Below, piece after piece: positions 46,899 through 56,540 of a DNA stretch of 64,000 bases. This stretch comes from Bradyrhizobium frederickii (lineage in GTDB: Bacteria; Pseudomonadota; Alphaproteobacteria; Rhizobiales; Xanthobacteraceae). The position numbers were made by a program, and so were the translations under genes. The first letter of the stretch is position 1. Each line of letters opens with the position of its first letter. Where the stretch lies: positions 1-64,000 of the forward strand of contig NZ_SPQS01000001.1 of the NCBI RefSeq assembly GCF_004570865.1, in the 5' to 3' direction. The notes beneath the pieces were generated by a model. That model worked only from the letters and a program-made list of their open reading frames with translations, was not told the origin of the DNA and ran no database searches.

Positions 46899-48473
46899 AT
46901 GGGGCGTGGCGTTCGAATCCTGATGAAGATTCCGGCCGTACGGCGCGTGATGGTGAGACTGTGGAATGTTGAAGAGGCGATTGCGAAACAGCAGGCCACG
47001 CTCAATGCCCTCGAGCTCCATCGGACGAATGTGGGGGAAGCGATCGCGAGGCAGCAGGCCACGCTCGATGCGCTTGAAGCTCATCATGGGCAACTGAATG
47101 CGGAGCAGGCGAAGATCGAATCGCTGGTTCAGGCCGAGCATGACAAGCTCGATGAGCTGATCGCGCCACACTTGCAGCCGGCTACGCGTCACGCCATTCA
47201 AGCCGTGCAAGCCCAGATTGATGCCCTGATTGCGCAGGTGGACAGGTTGCGGGCCGATGGCGAAAAGCTCGGTGCCGGGCTGACCGAGGTCTCGCAGCAC
47301 CTGCCGCCGGCGCACCGCATGAATCTGGAGGCTACGCTCCACGGTCAGCAGCTTCAACTCGGGGCGTTGAACTCGACGATCACCGCGCAGCAGATGCAGC
47401 TTGCGGCGCTCAACGACATTGTCCGCCAGATCACGGCGGCGGCGGCAAGCGTCCCTCCGGTCACTGCTGCTCCTGGCGGGAACGCCGCGACAAACGCTGT
47501 GCAGACCAGCGAGCCGGTTGCCCTGGTTGCGGCCAGGATTCAAGCGGGGCGGCCTGTCGTCAGGCCCTATTCGTTCGAGCAACTCCTGAGCCGGCAAGTG
47601 GAGAGATTTGGACCGGACCTCGTCCTGAATATCCATGTTCCAAAGACCGGAGGCCACACCGTCAACGCGCTGTTCCGCCAGATGGGATTCGTTCCACTTT
47701 CGCTCGACATGAACACTAACGACTTCTTCGGTTCGTTTCGGGAGGAGATTTGGCTTAAGAACTACGCGGCTCCTCCGCAGCGCCATCCGTATCTGCTGAC
47801 AGGGCATATGCGTCTTGATCAGCCGATCTTTCGTCGGCTTTGGATGCAACATGTCGTGGTGACGGTGTTGCGCGATCCGATTGAGCGAATGATTTCCAAC
47901 TACAATTTCATGCTGCGCCGACCCGCCAATCCCTGGCATGACGAAGTCGTTAAGGGGGGTATGTCGTTCGTCGAATTTTCGGCAAGAATGCTTGAAGCCA
48001 TCGGCCCGCAATACAGCTTTTTTGACGACACCGGCCAGGGGACATTCGCCCGGACCGGAACGGCAACGGCTCAGGCGTGCTTCGACAATCTGCTCAACAA
48101 GGTCAGCTACTACGGACTGACCGATCGCTTCGACGAATTCGCCGTGACGACCGGTTATGTTACCGGGCGCGCGAGGATCTTGGCTTTGCCGCCGATGAAC
48201 GTCACGAAGGAAACCGAAGATCTCGGTTACCCGCCGAAGACCGACTTGACCGATCAAGAACGAGACGCCCTCACGACAGCGCTCAAGGACGATATCTGGT
48301 TCTATCAGCAGGCAGTCAAGGAGTATGAGAGGCGCATGAGCGATCCGCGCCTGCAAGCCGTTATGGCGCAGGTGCTGCCGCTGGTTAAGTCGAGTCGAGA
48401 AATGGTGAGCAAGGTTTTGACGTTGGACGATCCGATGGACCCAGGTCTTCGCACATTCCGGCCCGTTCGGTGA
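46899..48473 (+). CDS. Coiled-coil sulfotransferase, first of a tandem pair
   Basis: A 524-residue protein. Residues about 1-195 form a long coiled coil with near-repeats (EEAIAKQQATLNALELH, GEAIARQQATLDALEAH). A Pro/Ala-rich linker follows, then a sulfotransferase domain: NIHVPKTGGHTVNALF near residue 243 is the 5'-phosphosulfate site and VTVLRDPIERMISNY near 318 the 3'-phosphate site for PAPS. It shares the N-terminus (PAVRRVM) and SQHLPPA block with the next gene. A GGAGG-like site (GAGGGGGGC) precedes the ATG. It likely sulfates the polysaccharide. Confidence 0.85.
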   Translation: MGRGVRILMKIPAVRRVMVRLWNVEEAIAKQQATLNALELHRTNVGEAIARQQATLDALEAHHGQLNAEQAKIESLVQAEHDKLDELIAPHLQPATRHAIQAVQAQIDALIAQVDRLRADGEKLGAGLTEVSQHLPPAHRMNLEATLHGQQLQLGALNSTITAQQMQLAALNDIVRQITAAAASVPPVTAAPGGNAATNAVQTSEPVALVAARIQAGRPVVRPYSFEQLLSRQVERFGPDLVLNIHVPKTGGHTVNALFRQMGFVPLSLDMNTNDFFGSFREEIWLKNYAAPPQRHPYLLTGHMRLDQPIFRRLWMQHVVVTVLRDPIERMISNYNFMLRRPANPWHDEVVKGGMSFVEFSARMLEAIGPQYSFFDDTGQGTFARTGTATAQACFDNLLNKVSYYGLTDRFDEFAVTTGYVTGRARILALPPMNVTKETEDLGYPPKTDLTDQERDALTTALKDDIWFYQQAVKEYERRMSDPRLQAVMAQVLPLVKSSREMVSKVLTLDDPMDPGLRTFRPVR

Positions 48474-48525
48474 TTCGAGCCTTTCTATGCAAGCTGATGT
48501 GATGATCGGTGTAAGGACTCGCTAG

Positions 48526-49977
48526 ATGGAACGTGTGGTGCGAGTCCTGATGAAGGTGCCGGCCGTGCGGCGCGTGATGTCGCGTTTGGCCAATGTGGAG
48601 GCCGCGATCGAAAAGCAGCAGTCGCTGCTTGATACTCTCGGCCATCATTGGGAGGAAATGATTGCAAGCCAGGTCCGTCAGCATGACCAGGTGCAGGAGG
48701 CGATGACCAGGTTTGCAAGACAGAGGGCGCGAATAGCCTCTATTGGAGATGCGGTCCATAGTCAGCGAACGCAAATCGGTGTGCTGCTTGAGCAGGCGCA
48801 GGCGGCGACGGCTGAAGTCCTGCGAGCGCAGCAAGCGCAGATCGACGCACTGCCCGCGCAGCTTCGCGAGTTGACCGCGGCGAGCGAAGGCCACAGCGCT
48901 GCTTTGGCTGAAGTCTCGCAGCATTTGCCGCCGGCCCAACGGGCGAATCTCGAGGCCGCGCTTCATGGACAGCAGCTTCAGCTCGGAGCCTTGAACTCCA
49001 CTGTCTTCGCGCAGCAGACGCAGCTTGCGGCACTCAACGATCTGGTTCGGCAAATGAGCTCGGGGGCCGGAAACAAGCCGGCGGCGGTCATTGGTGCGGA
49101 GGGCGGGAATCGCAACAATCAGCCAGAAGCACCAGCCGTCCCTCCGGCCACGATCCCCGACAGCCTGGAACAAGAACTCTTGGAGCTGGGTGGAGGCAAG
49201 GGGACTGTATATCGTTTTGACGATCTGCTGCAACGGCAGGAATCTCCGGCACCGCCGCTGATATTCCTTCACATTCCCAAGGCCGCTGGATCAACGCTCA
49301 ATAGCCTCCTTATGAAGAGTTACAAGTTCCGTGCTGATAGCAGGGGTGACAGCTTTTTTGCGCGTTATACGCCGCGAGAGCTGGTAGACTTGGCAAGCGT
49401 ACCGAGGTCGGAGGATGACCGGACTCGACCAGTGTTTTTTACCGGGCATATCAATCTCGACAATGAAATCTTCCGCTCTATGCCGGTCAGGTATGTTGCC
49501 ATCACGTTGCTGCGCGATCCGATCGAGCGAGTCATCTCGCATTATCGATTCAATTCGACCCAGCCGAGCGTATTCCAAGATGCCATTCGGGACGAGGGTC
49601 TTTCGATCGTCGATTATTGTCGCAAATTCGCTGGCACGGTCCGTAAGCAATATGAGGTGTTCGCGCCCGACGGCAGCGTCGATGTCGCGCTGCGGCGTTT
49701 GGCGGAGGAGGTCTCGTTTTTCGGGCTTCAATCGGAGTTCGGGCAATATGTCGAGGCCTTGGGTCGTCTACTTGGGCTTCCCGTCAATCCCTATAAGATG
49801 CTGAATATGACGACGCCCGGCGCTGCCGGCGTAACGCAGGACCAAGTTTCCGAGCTTCAGTCGCTGTTCGCGGATGACATCGCATTTTACGATCGAGCAG
49901 TCGAAATCTACCGCGAACGCCTGACGCGAATGCCGAAGCTGATCGCCGAACATCCCTGGACCAGGTTCTATTCATAG
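48526..49977 (+). CDS. Coiled-coil sulfotransferase, second of a tandem pair
   Basis: A 483-residue paralogue of the preceding gene. The opening VVRVLMKVPAVRRVMSRLANV and the coiled coil up to about residue 190 (AALHGQQLQLGALNST, QLAALNDLVRQM) are close copies of the neighbour, while the catalytic domain has diverged more. FLHIPKAAGSTLNSLLMKS near residue 247 is the 5'-phosphosulfate motif and ITLLRDPIERVISHYRF near 325 the 3'-phosphate motif. The pair probably modifies different positions or sugars. Confidence 0.87.
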   Translation: MERVVRVLMKVPAVRRVMSRLANVEAAIEKQQSLLDTLGHHWEEMIASQVRQHDQVQEAMTRFARQRARIASIGDAVHSQRTQIGVLLEQAQAATAEVLRAQQAQIDALPAQLRELTAASEGHSAALAEVSQHLPPAQRANLEAALHGQQLQLGALNSTVFAQQTQLAALNDLVRQMSSGAGNKPAAVIGAEGGNRNNQPEAPAVPPATIPDSLEQELLELGGGKGTVYRFDDLLQRQESPAPPLIFLHIPKAAGSTLNSLLMKSYKFRADSRGDSFFARYTPRELVDLASVPRSEDDRTRPVFFTGHINLDNEIFRSMPVRYVAITLLRDPIERVISHYRFNSTQPSVFQDAIRDEGLSIVDYCRKFAGTVRKQYEVFAPDGSVDVALRRLAEEVSFFGLQSEFGQYVEALGRLLGLPVNPYKMLNMTTPGAAGVTQDQVSELQSLFADDIAFYDRAVEIYRERLTRMPKLIAEHPWTRFYS

Positions 49978-50012
49978 TTGCCTGGCATCTTTCCGATGAG
50001 AGTTGTAGCGAG

Positions 50013-50975
50013 ATGTCAGTGCGGTCGCCTCCCATTCCGAGATTGACCATCATCATTCCGGTTCGCAATCGGCAGGAGCTTGGAGAGCGAGCGTTGAGGA
50101 GCGCTGCGGCCCAATCCGTGTCGCAAACCGAGATCGTCGTGGTCGACGATGGGTCCGAGCCGCCATTCGAGATTCCGAGTGACCTCCGCTCGAATGAATC
50201 GATCAGACTTCTCCGTCAGCCTGTCAATCTTGGCGCGGCTTCCGCAAGGAATACCGGCATAGGCTCGGCCGGTGCCGACTGGATCGCATTCTTGGATTCG
50301 GATGATTATTGGCTTCCGGGCACATTGGCGCCCCGGCTGGAAAGGGCCGAGGTGGATTTCGCTGTCGACCGCAATCCACTGGCGGTCCACGCCGCGGGTT
50401 TCATCCTGGAAAGTTCGTTTGCGAAGCGGCTCGAGACGCGCATACCTCGCGAAAGTGACGATTCCCTGGATTTCGCGAGCGCCTGCTGGTTCGCGCCCGG
50501 TTCGACGCTATTGGCACGGAAGGAGGCGTTTGATCGCATCGGGCCCTACGATGCCGAATTGCGTCGTCTTGAGGATCTGGACTGGTTCCTGCGGCTGGCA
50601 CTCCACGGCGGCAGCCTGAAGGTCTGGGATAAGCCAACGGCGCTCATCGCGGACGAATCGCAATTTCCCGGCCTCCATTTGACGCAAGCGATCGCGCGCT
50701 TGAACCGCAAGTATCTTGCGAAAGGGAGCCCGGATCGTCTTTCTGGCAAGCTCGCGCGCCGCCTCAGCGCCTATTTGAACATCGAACGCGCCGCGTTCTG
50801 TTTGACCCAAGGGCGCTGGCTGGGCTTGTTGTTTTATCTGGGATGGTCGTTAGGTCAGGTCCCCCGAACCACCTTGCATTTGTCGCGCTTTTGGCGTTTT
50901 GAGGCGCCCCCGCCCGACATCAGGCCAGCCGGCGATGTCAGCGAGCGCAAGCGCGAATTGTCTACCAGCAGGTAG
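50013..50975 (+). CDS. GT2-family glycosyltransferase
   Basis: A 320-residue GT-A enzyme: LTIIIPVRNRQELGERALRSA, EIVVVDDGSEPPFEIP, GASAARNTGIGSAGADWIAF with LDSDDYW carrying the metal-binding DxD. RRLEDLDWFLRLAL is the ED acceptor-side motif. It ends the plus-strand run and overlaps the convergent next gene by 14 bases at the 3' ends. Confidence 0.92.
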   Translation: MSVRSPPIPRLTIIIPVRNRQELGERALRSAAAQSVSQTEIVVVDDGSEPPFEIPSDLRSNESIRLLRQPVNLGAASARNTGIGSAGADWIAFLDSDDYWLPGTLAPRLERAEVDFAVDRNPLAVHAAGFILESSFAKRLETRIPRESDDSLDFASACWFAPGSTLLARKEAFDRIGPYDAELRRLEDLDWFLRLALHGGSLKVWDKPTALIADESQFPGLHLTQAIARLNRKYLAKGSPDRLSGKLARRLSAYLNIERAAFCLTQGRWLGLLFYLGWSLGQVPRTTLHLSRFWRFEAPPPDIRPAGDVSERKRELSTSR

Positions 50976-52809
50976 CTTCAGACTGCCGGTTAAATTTGCC
51001 TGGCTTGCCGGCCTCACGGGCAATTTGCGATGCCAGATCCGACTCTGTGCTCCAATTCGCCAGACTGGTCGCTGCGCCGGTCAGGTGCGCATCGATGTTT
51101 GCCGATGTCAGGCGCGTACCAAAATCCGCAGGAATCGCACGATCGGGAACGCTATAGTCGAATATCCGGTCGAGAATGAGATCGCCTGTTTGCTTTCGAT
51201 AGTGCGACCGCTCCCAAAACCATCGCATCGGCGAACGGTCGCCGAGCTTTGGTATCGGTTCGGTGGTAATGGAGTTGGGCGCGCTGAAGTCCCAAAGGGG
51301 GAAGGGCTGGCGTCCGGCTCTTGATGCCTCTTCTTCGTTGATCCGAACCAGTTCATGGAGCCAGAATGCGTAACGCTGTCCGAGCCCCAGAGCTTCGATT
51401 GTGGCGCGTACCACGGCATGAAGCGGTGTCACAAACAGCCGGAGATCAGTTCCATCGGCGTAGGCCTTCCTGATCATGAAACGAAACGGATCGAATGTCG
51501 TCATTCCCGTTTCGGGATTCGTGAAACAGTATTGCATACTCGGCGCAACCAAGATGGGATTCCAGCTCTTCAGCAGCCGGTGAATGACCGCGGTTGCGCC
51601 GCCGACGCGATCCAAAACGGCTTCCTGACCGTGCCAGACGCGCATGCCCAGGGAATCGAAAGTGGCGGGCTCGGACTGCCCGCGAAGAGTCACGATGGCG
51701 TCGCGAAGAGTGGTCGTCGTGAACAGCAGACTGAACCGATCCCTGGCCGCATAGTCCGCCTCGCTCAACGAGGGGTACCGTACCATCAGGCTGTTGAGCA
51801 TGTTTGTGGGAGGGATAGCCCCACGGAGGCCCTGCTTGCGGCCCGTCGCGGCGTAGTGCAGGTAGCCGTCGCGATATTCCCCGCGCGCTATTCGAATTCG
51901 TACGAAGGGGTTGGCGGCGAGATATCGCGCTTCATCCCAATTTGCCGGCCTGAAACCGCCCAGTCGTCCTTCGACCCGCCCCGCTGCGAGCCAATGATGA
52001 TAGCCGTTTACGAAAGGCCCGTCCTTGACGGCGGCGGCAACGTCGGGATTGACCTGGAGGTAACCTGCTTCATCCCAATCGGCAGGCACTGCGGCCCCCT
52101 CGCGGCCCTCGGTCCGGCCGGCGAGCTCGAAGTGCTCCCGGCCGGACTTGAATTCCTTGCGAAGGACGGCCGCTTTCACGTCCGCATTGACGGCAAGATA
52201 AAGCGTTTCGTTCCAGTCACCCGTAGTGGCCGCCGGTTTCACCGCGGATTTGGGGCGGTCGCGAAGCGCGCCGTCGAGATACTGGGCAAATTCCCGAACG
52301 GCGTCCTCATCAAAGCGCTGTTCCTGCAATGTAGAAGCGAGCGGGAAGTTGATATTGAAAGCAAAGAAATCGAGACCGACGACGGCCTGTTTCAGCGGAG
52401 CGCCGTACTTCTGCGCGTGCAGGAATGCGAGCATCACGGCGTAGGAATTGGACGAGGGAAGGGCGAAGTTGAAGACGGTACCTGGTGCCCAGCCCTTGTG
52501 CCGGGGATCGATGCCGACCTCGACCCTCGAGCTCCCCAGTGAAACGGCGCTAGGGTGCAGGCGGGCAACCTGGTACGGCTTGGCGATGACCACCTTCGGC
52601 TCGTAGGCGGGGCGCACGACGTTGATGCCGGGCCAACTCGGCGCCCCCCAAATGTAATAAGGATCGACCGCTATCGTGAAGCCGGCGAAGGCAACCGGGG
52701 GAAGCAGCAGGAATGCCAATACGGCAAATGCAAATCGGCGATAGTCGGTCTGCGGTTTCGACGCCTCGGTCCCGAATGGGACATCGCCCGGTTGCCAAAT
52801 AAGCGTCAA
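50962..52809 (-). CDS. SGNH-like envelope protein with three internal YLxxNPDV repeats
   Basis: A 615-residue protein with one N-terminal helix (FAVLAFLLLPPVAFAGFTIAV) and a periplasmic body. LHPSAVSLGSSRVEVGID (residues ~85-101) resembles the first block of SGNH-like proteins of exopolysaccharide loci, and FWERSHYRKQTGDLILDRI (~540-560) the C-terminal His block. Between them, residues ~198-330, three repeats of about 43-45 residues are inserted (DWNETLYLAVNADV, DWDEAGYLQVNPDV, NWDEARYLAANPFV), each ending G[RTK].[EQ]G. Its function is unknown; acyl or acetyl transfer or hydrolysis on the polymer is possible. Confidence 0.7.
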   Translation of the reverse strand: MTLIWQPGDVPFGTEASKPQTDYRRFAFAVLAFLLLPPVAFAGFTIAVDPYYIWGAPSWPGINVVRPAYEPKVVIAKPYQVARLHPSAVSLGSSRVEVGIDPRHKGWAPGTVFNFALPSSNSYAVMLAFLHAQKYGAPLKQAVVGLDFFAFNINFPLASTLQEQRFDEDAVREFAQYLDGALRDRPKSAVKPAATTGDWNETLYLAVNADVKAAVLRKEFKSGREHFELAGRTEGREGAAVPADWDEAGYLQVNPDVAAAVKDGPFVNGYHHWLAAGRVEGRLGGFRPANWDEARYLAANPFVRIRIARGEYRDGYLHYAATGRKQGLRGAIPPTNMLNSLMVRYPSLSEADYAARDRFSLLFTTTTLRDAIVTLRGQSEPATFDSLGMRVWHGQEAVLDRVGGATAVIHRLLKSWNPILVAPSMQYCFTNPETGMTTFDPFRFMIRKAYADGTDLRLFVTPLHAVVRATIEALGLGQRYAFWLHELVRINEEEASRAGRQPFPLWDFSAPNSITTEPIPKLGDRSPMRWFWERSHYRKQTGDLILDRIFDYSVPDRAIPADFGTRLTSANIDAHLTGAATSLANWSTESDLASQIAREAGKPGKFNRQSEATCW

Positions 52810-53043
52810 GCTGACGTCCCGATCAATTGCGTGCTCCGACTATAACCAGTCCGCACTGGATCGAACAAGCGGTGTGGCGGCTGGAGCTTAGTGTCAGGCC
52901 CCATGCTGAGACGCCTCGAAATCCACTAGTAAACGGGCTGGTCTGCTTCGCGATCGTATGGCAAGTTTTGACATGCTCCCGGTATGCCTTGCGCGAGATG
53001 AACGCCCCGAATGCGCCGACCCCGACAAAGGGCAGCGTCGGCA

Positions 53044-53949
53044 ATGAATCATCTGCCCGACGATCTGCGTCGCCTGGAAGCGGAAGCGATCTTCATCTTC
53101 CGTGAAGTCGTCGCCGAATGCCGCAAGCCGGTCATGCTCTATTCGATCGGCAAGGACTCCTCGGTCATGCTGCATTTGGCGCGCAAGGCATTCCATCCAG
53201 CGAATCTGCCATTCCCGCTGCTGCACATCGACACCACTTGGAAATTCCGCGACATGATCCGGTTTCGTGATGAAACCGCGGAGTGTCTCGGGCTCGATCT
53301 AATCGTCCACGTCAATCGCGCAGGGCTCGAGCAGGGCATCAATCCGATTCAGCACGGCTCCGCCGCCTACACCGGCGTGATGAAGACCGACGCACTGAAA
53401 CAGGCGCTGACTGCACATGGCTTCGATGCTGCGTTCGGCGGAGCACGTCGTGACGAGGAACTGAGCCGGTCCAAGGAGCGGGTGTTCTCGTTCCGTTCAA
53501 AAAACCACGTCTGGGATCCGAGAAACCAGCGTCCGGAGCTGTGGAATGTCTTCAATTGCCGCATCGCGCCGGGCGAATCCATTCGTGTCTTTCCACTCTC
53601 CAATTGGACCGAGCTCGATGTCTGGCGCTATATCGAGCATGAGAACATTCGGGTCGTCCCGCTGTACTTTGCGGCACGACGGCCGGTGGTGAGGCGTGGC
53701 GGAAACCTCATCATGGTCGATGACGCGCGGCTTCCGATCGGCGCCGACGAGGTCGTGCAGAATCTTGCCATCCGCTTCCGGACGCTGGGCTGCTATCCGC
53801 TGACCGCTGCGATCGAGTCGAGCGCAGTGACGGTCATCGATATCGTGCGTGAGCTGGAGACGGCCTCGACTTCCGAGCGAGAGGGCCGACTGATCGATTT
53901 CGATCAAACCGGATCGATGGAAAGAAAGAAGCGTGAAGGCTATTTCTGA
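53044..53949 (+). CDS. cysD: Sulfate adenylyltransferase subunit 2
   Basis: A 301-residue PP-loop ATPase that with CysN makes adenosine 5'-phosphosulfate from sulfate and ATP. The PP-loop reads [18 protein letters not shown] near residues 35-52; [29 protein letters not shown] and [15 protein letters not shown] are conserved CysD/NodP blocks, and the end RKKREGYF is typical. ATG at 53044 begins the conserved N-terminus. It overlaps the cysNC gene by 17 bases. In this polysaccharide locus it likely serves the two sulfotransferases, like NodP. Confidence 0.96.
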   Translation: MNHLPDDLRRLEAEAIFIFREVVAECRKPVMLYSIGKDSSVMLHLARKAFHPANLPFPLLHIDTTWKFRDMIRFRDETAECLGLDLIVHVNRAGLEQGINPIQHGSAAYTGVMKTDALKQALTAHGFDAAFGGARRDEELSRSKERVFSFRSKNHVWDPRNQRPELWNVFNCRIAPGESIRVFPLSNWTELDVWRYIEHENIRVVPLYFAARRPVVRRGGNLIMVDDARLPIGADEVVQNLAIRFRTLGCYPLTAAIESSAVTVIDIVRELETASTSEREGRLIDFDQTGSMERKKREGYF

Positions 53950-55831
53950 TCCAAAGGTGAAAGCGCCATCAGGCCGGGAGGGAGGAGCGGTCCAGCGCGA
54001 CTTGCTGCGCCTCATCACCTGCGGATCGGTCGACGACGGCAAGTCGACATTGATCGGGCGCTTGTTACTTGATTGCGGCGCAGTGTTTGAGGACCGCCGG
54101 CAGGCGCTGCAGCGGGATTCGAAGGCCGTCGGGACAACCGGCGACGCACCCGATGCCGCGCTGCTACTCGATGGGCTGCAGGCCGAACGTGAGCAGGGCA
54201 TCACAATCGATGTCGGCTATCATCACTTTGCGACGCCGCGCCGGCGTTTCATCGTGGCGGATACGCCCGGCCATGTGCACTACACCCGCAACATGGTGAC
54301 GGGAGCATCGAACGCGGACCTGGCCGTTCTGCTGGTAGACGCCAGCCAAGACATGCTGGAGCAGACTCAGCGGCACAGCTTCATCTGCGCGCTGCTCGGC
54401 ATCCGGGACGTCGTCCTCGCCGTCAACAAGATGGATCTCGTCGATTTCGAAGAAAGCATCTTCAATGGGATCCGCGATGCCTTTGCCGGATTCTCCAGCT
54501 CCCTTCATTTTCGGAGCGTTGTGGCGATTCCGACATCCGCCGTGCTGGGCGACAATGTCACACGGCGCAGCGACCGCATGGCCTGGTATCACGGACCGAC
54601 GTTGCTGGAGCAACTCGAAATCGTCGAGATCCACGCCGATGCGGCGCCGCAGTTCCGAATGCCCGTGCAATGGGTCAATCGGCCGGATGCGTCATTTCGC
54701 GGTTATGCCGGGACGGTGGCGTCCGGCGAATTGCATCCGGGCGACGAGGTCCTGATTGCGCGGACCAACGTTCGGACACGAATTGAGCGGATCGTGTCGA
54801 TGGACGGCGACCTGGCGCGGGCCGGTGCGGGCGATGCCGTCACGGTGCTGCTGGCCGACGATATCGACGTTTCGCGCGGAGACCTGCTCGCCAGTCCGAA
54901 CAAGCCGCCGCAGATTGCCGATGCGTTCGCTTGCGATCTCGTCTGGATGTCGGAGGCCCCCTTGTTGCCGGGGCGCAGCTATTTGTTGAAGTGCGGCAGC
55001 CGGACCGTCGGGGCCACGATCACGACTCTGAAGTACCGCGTCGACGTGACGAATTATGCGCACTTGGCGGCGCGGCAACTTGCGCGCAACGATATCGCCT
55101 ACGTCAATATCGCGACCGTCGAGCCGATCGCGGTCGATCCTTACCAGGAGAACCGGACGACCGGCGGCTTCATCCTGATCGACCGGTTGACCAACGAGAC
55201 CGTCGGGGCCGGCATGATCCGCTTCGGCCTCAACCGCGCCGCCAACATTCACCACGCCGATTTCGACGTCACCAAGGCCGCACGTGCGCAGTTGAACGGT
55301 CAGCGCCCGATCATCATCTGGTTCACGGGGTTGTCGGGCGCGGGAAAATCGACAATCGCGAATTTGCTCGAACGGAAGCTATACGCATTAGGCAAGCGAA
55401 CTTACCTGCTCGATGGCGACAATGTCCGCCAAGGATTGAACCGCGACCTCGGCTTCACGGAAGCGGACCGGGTCGAGAACGTTCGCCGCGTCGCCGAGAC
55501 GGCCAAGCTTTTCGTCGATGCCGGCCTGATCACGCTGGTTGCATTGATCTCGCCGTTCCGCGCTGAACGACGGATGGCGCGCGCAATCGTCGCCGCAGAC
55601 GAATTCATCGAGATATTCGTCGATACGCCGGTCGAAATCTGCGAGCAGCGCGATCCGAAGGGACTCTACCGCAAGGCAAGGCGCGGAGAGTTTCGCAATT
55701 TCACCGGCATCGACTCGCCCTATGAGTCCCCGGAGCATCCGGACTTGACCCTCGACACGGCAACCGAGAGCGCCGAACATCTCGCCGACGAGGTGATGCA
55801 ATTTCTGCGGAGGCGCGGCGTACTGAATTGA
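53933..55831 (+). CDS. cysNC: Bifunctional sulfate adenylyltransferase subunit 1 / APS kinase (NodQ type)
   Basis: A 632-residue fusion. The N-terminal GTPase (CysN) has the P-loop [33 protein letters not shown] (G3) and NKMD (G4). From about residue 455 the APS kinase (CysC) domain begins: [35 protein letters not shown] and [21 protein letters not shown]. It therefore makes APS and then PAPS, the donor for sulfotransferases. Translation is coupled to cysD. Confidence 0.97.
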   Translation: MKAISDPKVKAPSGREGGAVQRDLLRLITCGSVDDGKSTLIGRLLLDCGAVFEDRRQALQRDSKAVGTTGDAPDAALLLDGLQAEREQGITIDVGYHHFATPRRRFIVADTPGHVHYTRNMVTGASNADLAVLLVDASQDMLEQTQRHSFICALLGIRDVVLAVNKMDLVDFEESIFNGIRDAFAGFSSSLHFRSVVAIPTSAVLGDNVTRRSDRMAWYHGPTLLEQLEIVEIHADAAPQFRMPVQWVNRPDASFRGYAGTVASGELHPGDEVLIARTNVRTRIERIVSMDGDLARAGAGDAVTVLLADDIDVSRGDLLASPNKPPQIADAFACDLVWMSEAPLLPGRSYLLKCGSRTVGATITTLKYRVDVTNYAHLAARQLARNDIAYVNIATVEPIAVDPYQENRTTGGFILIDRLTNETVGAGMIRFGLNRAANIHHADFDVTKAARAQLNGQRPIIIWFTGLSGAGKSTIANLLERKLYALGKRTYLLDGDNVRQGLNRDLGFTEADRVENVRRVAETAKLFVDAGLITLVALISPFRAERRMARAIVAADEFIEIFVDTPVEICEQRDPKGLYRKARRGEFRNFTGIDSPYESPEHPDLTLDTATESAEHLADEVMQFLRRRGVLN

Positions 55832-55877
55832 TTGGGCAGCCAACCCTCAACGTCATTGTCCGGCGCTAGAACTCGAA

Positions 55878-56182
55878 ACGGGAATCAACGATATGCTTGT
55901 GCTGGACGATCGAACGGTTTTGCGGTTCGGCGAGGGTCTCTTGAAGCATTCGCCACAGCGGGTTTCCGAGCTGGAACAAGAAGGCGTATCTCGACGACAA
56001 TCCTGATGTCGCCGCCTTTATCGGCTCACGCGCCTTCGTCAGCGGATATGAGCACTACGTCAAGCAGGGACCGGCGGAAGGGGTCGCAAGGGGATGCCGA
56101 TGCGGTGGATCGAGGAGACCTATCTGGCAGCAAATCCGGACGTTGCCGCGGCAGTGATGGCTGCGGAATATTGCGCTGGGAC
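55878..56182 (+). pseudogene. Shattered paralogue of the SGNH-NPDV repeat gene
   Basis: Three short segments in three different phases match the gene at 34566-36362 in order: GINDMLVLDDRTVLRFGEG plus LLKHS (55881-55949), then WNKKAYLDDNPDVAAFIG and FVSGYEHYVKQGPAEG (55972 to about 56085), then MPMRWIEETYLAANPDVAAA (about 56094-56180). Several hundred codons between the first and second segments are missing. It lies right after cysNC and before the frameshifted DUF5989 copy. Confidence 0.8.
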
Positions 56183-56371
56183 TTCCATCCTTCCATTAGC
56201 GTTTCGGCCCCGCGGAGCCTTCCATTGCCGGAGGTTGCTACCCAGCGTCGCTAAAATCTATTCCCGATCGATCTGGGACATGCAATAGTTCGCGGAAGCT
56301 TGTTGAATCATGCGCGAAAAGCCGTTGGCGTCCCGCCCGGACTCGATGCATCGCCGCTTCCGAGGTCGGAC

Positions 56372-56523
56372 ATGCTCTCGTTTCTGAGCGAATTCTGGAT
56401 GTTCCTACGGGTCCGGAAGAAGTTCTGGCTATTGCCGATCTCATCATGACGCTGCTATTCGGCTCACTGCTGGTATTGTCGAAAGGCTCTGCGGTCGCGC
56501 CTTTTATTTACGCGAGTTTCTAA
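56372..56523 (+). pseudogene. Frameshifted second copy of the DUF5989 gene
   Basis: The first phase reads MLSFLSEFWMFLRVRKKFWL then LPI and stops at once. One base shift later the second phase gives IMTLLFGSLLVLSKGSAV then APFIYASF and a stop at 56521-56523. Together they rebuild a ~50-residue DUF5989 protein like the intact one at 30234-30386. The shift lies at about 56440-56447. It is an inactive duplicate, or evidence of a sequencing error. Confidence 0.8.
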
Positions 56524-56540
56524 ATGGACAGCATCAGCAC

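Noticed and set aside
46092..48356. Long open frame (754 codons) antisense to the large glycosyltransferase and first sulfotransferase
   Set aside because: It spans two intact genes on the other strand and an intergenic region, with no recognisable domain; it is a shadow of high GC at third positions.
53044..55831. Reading cysD-cysNC as nodP-nodQ of a nodulation island
   Set aside because: No nodABC, nod boxes or other symbiosis genes are in the window; the polysaccharide context is the simpler reading.
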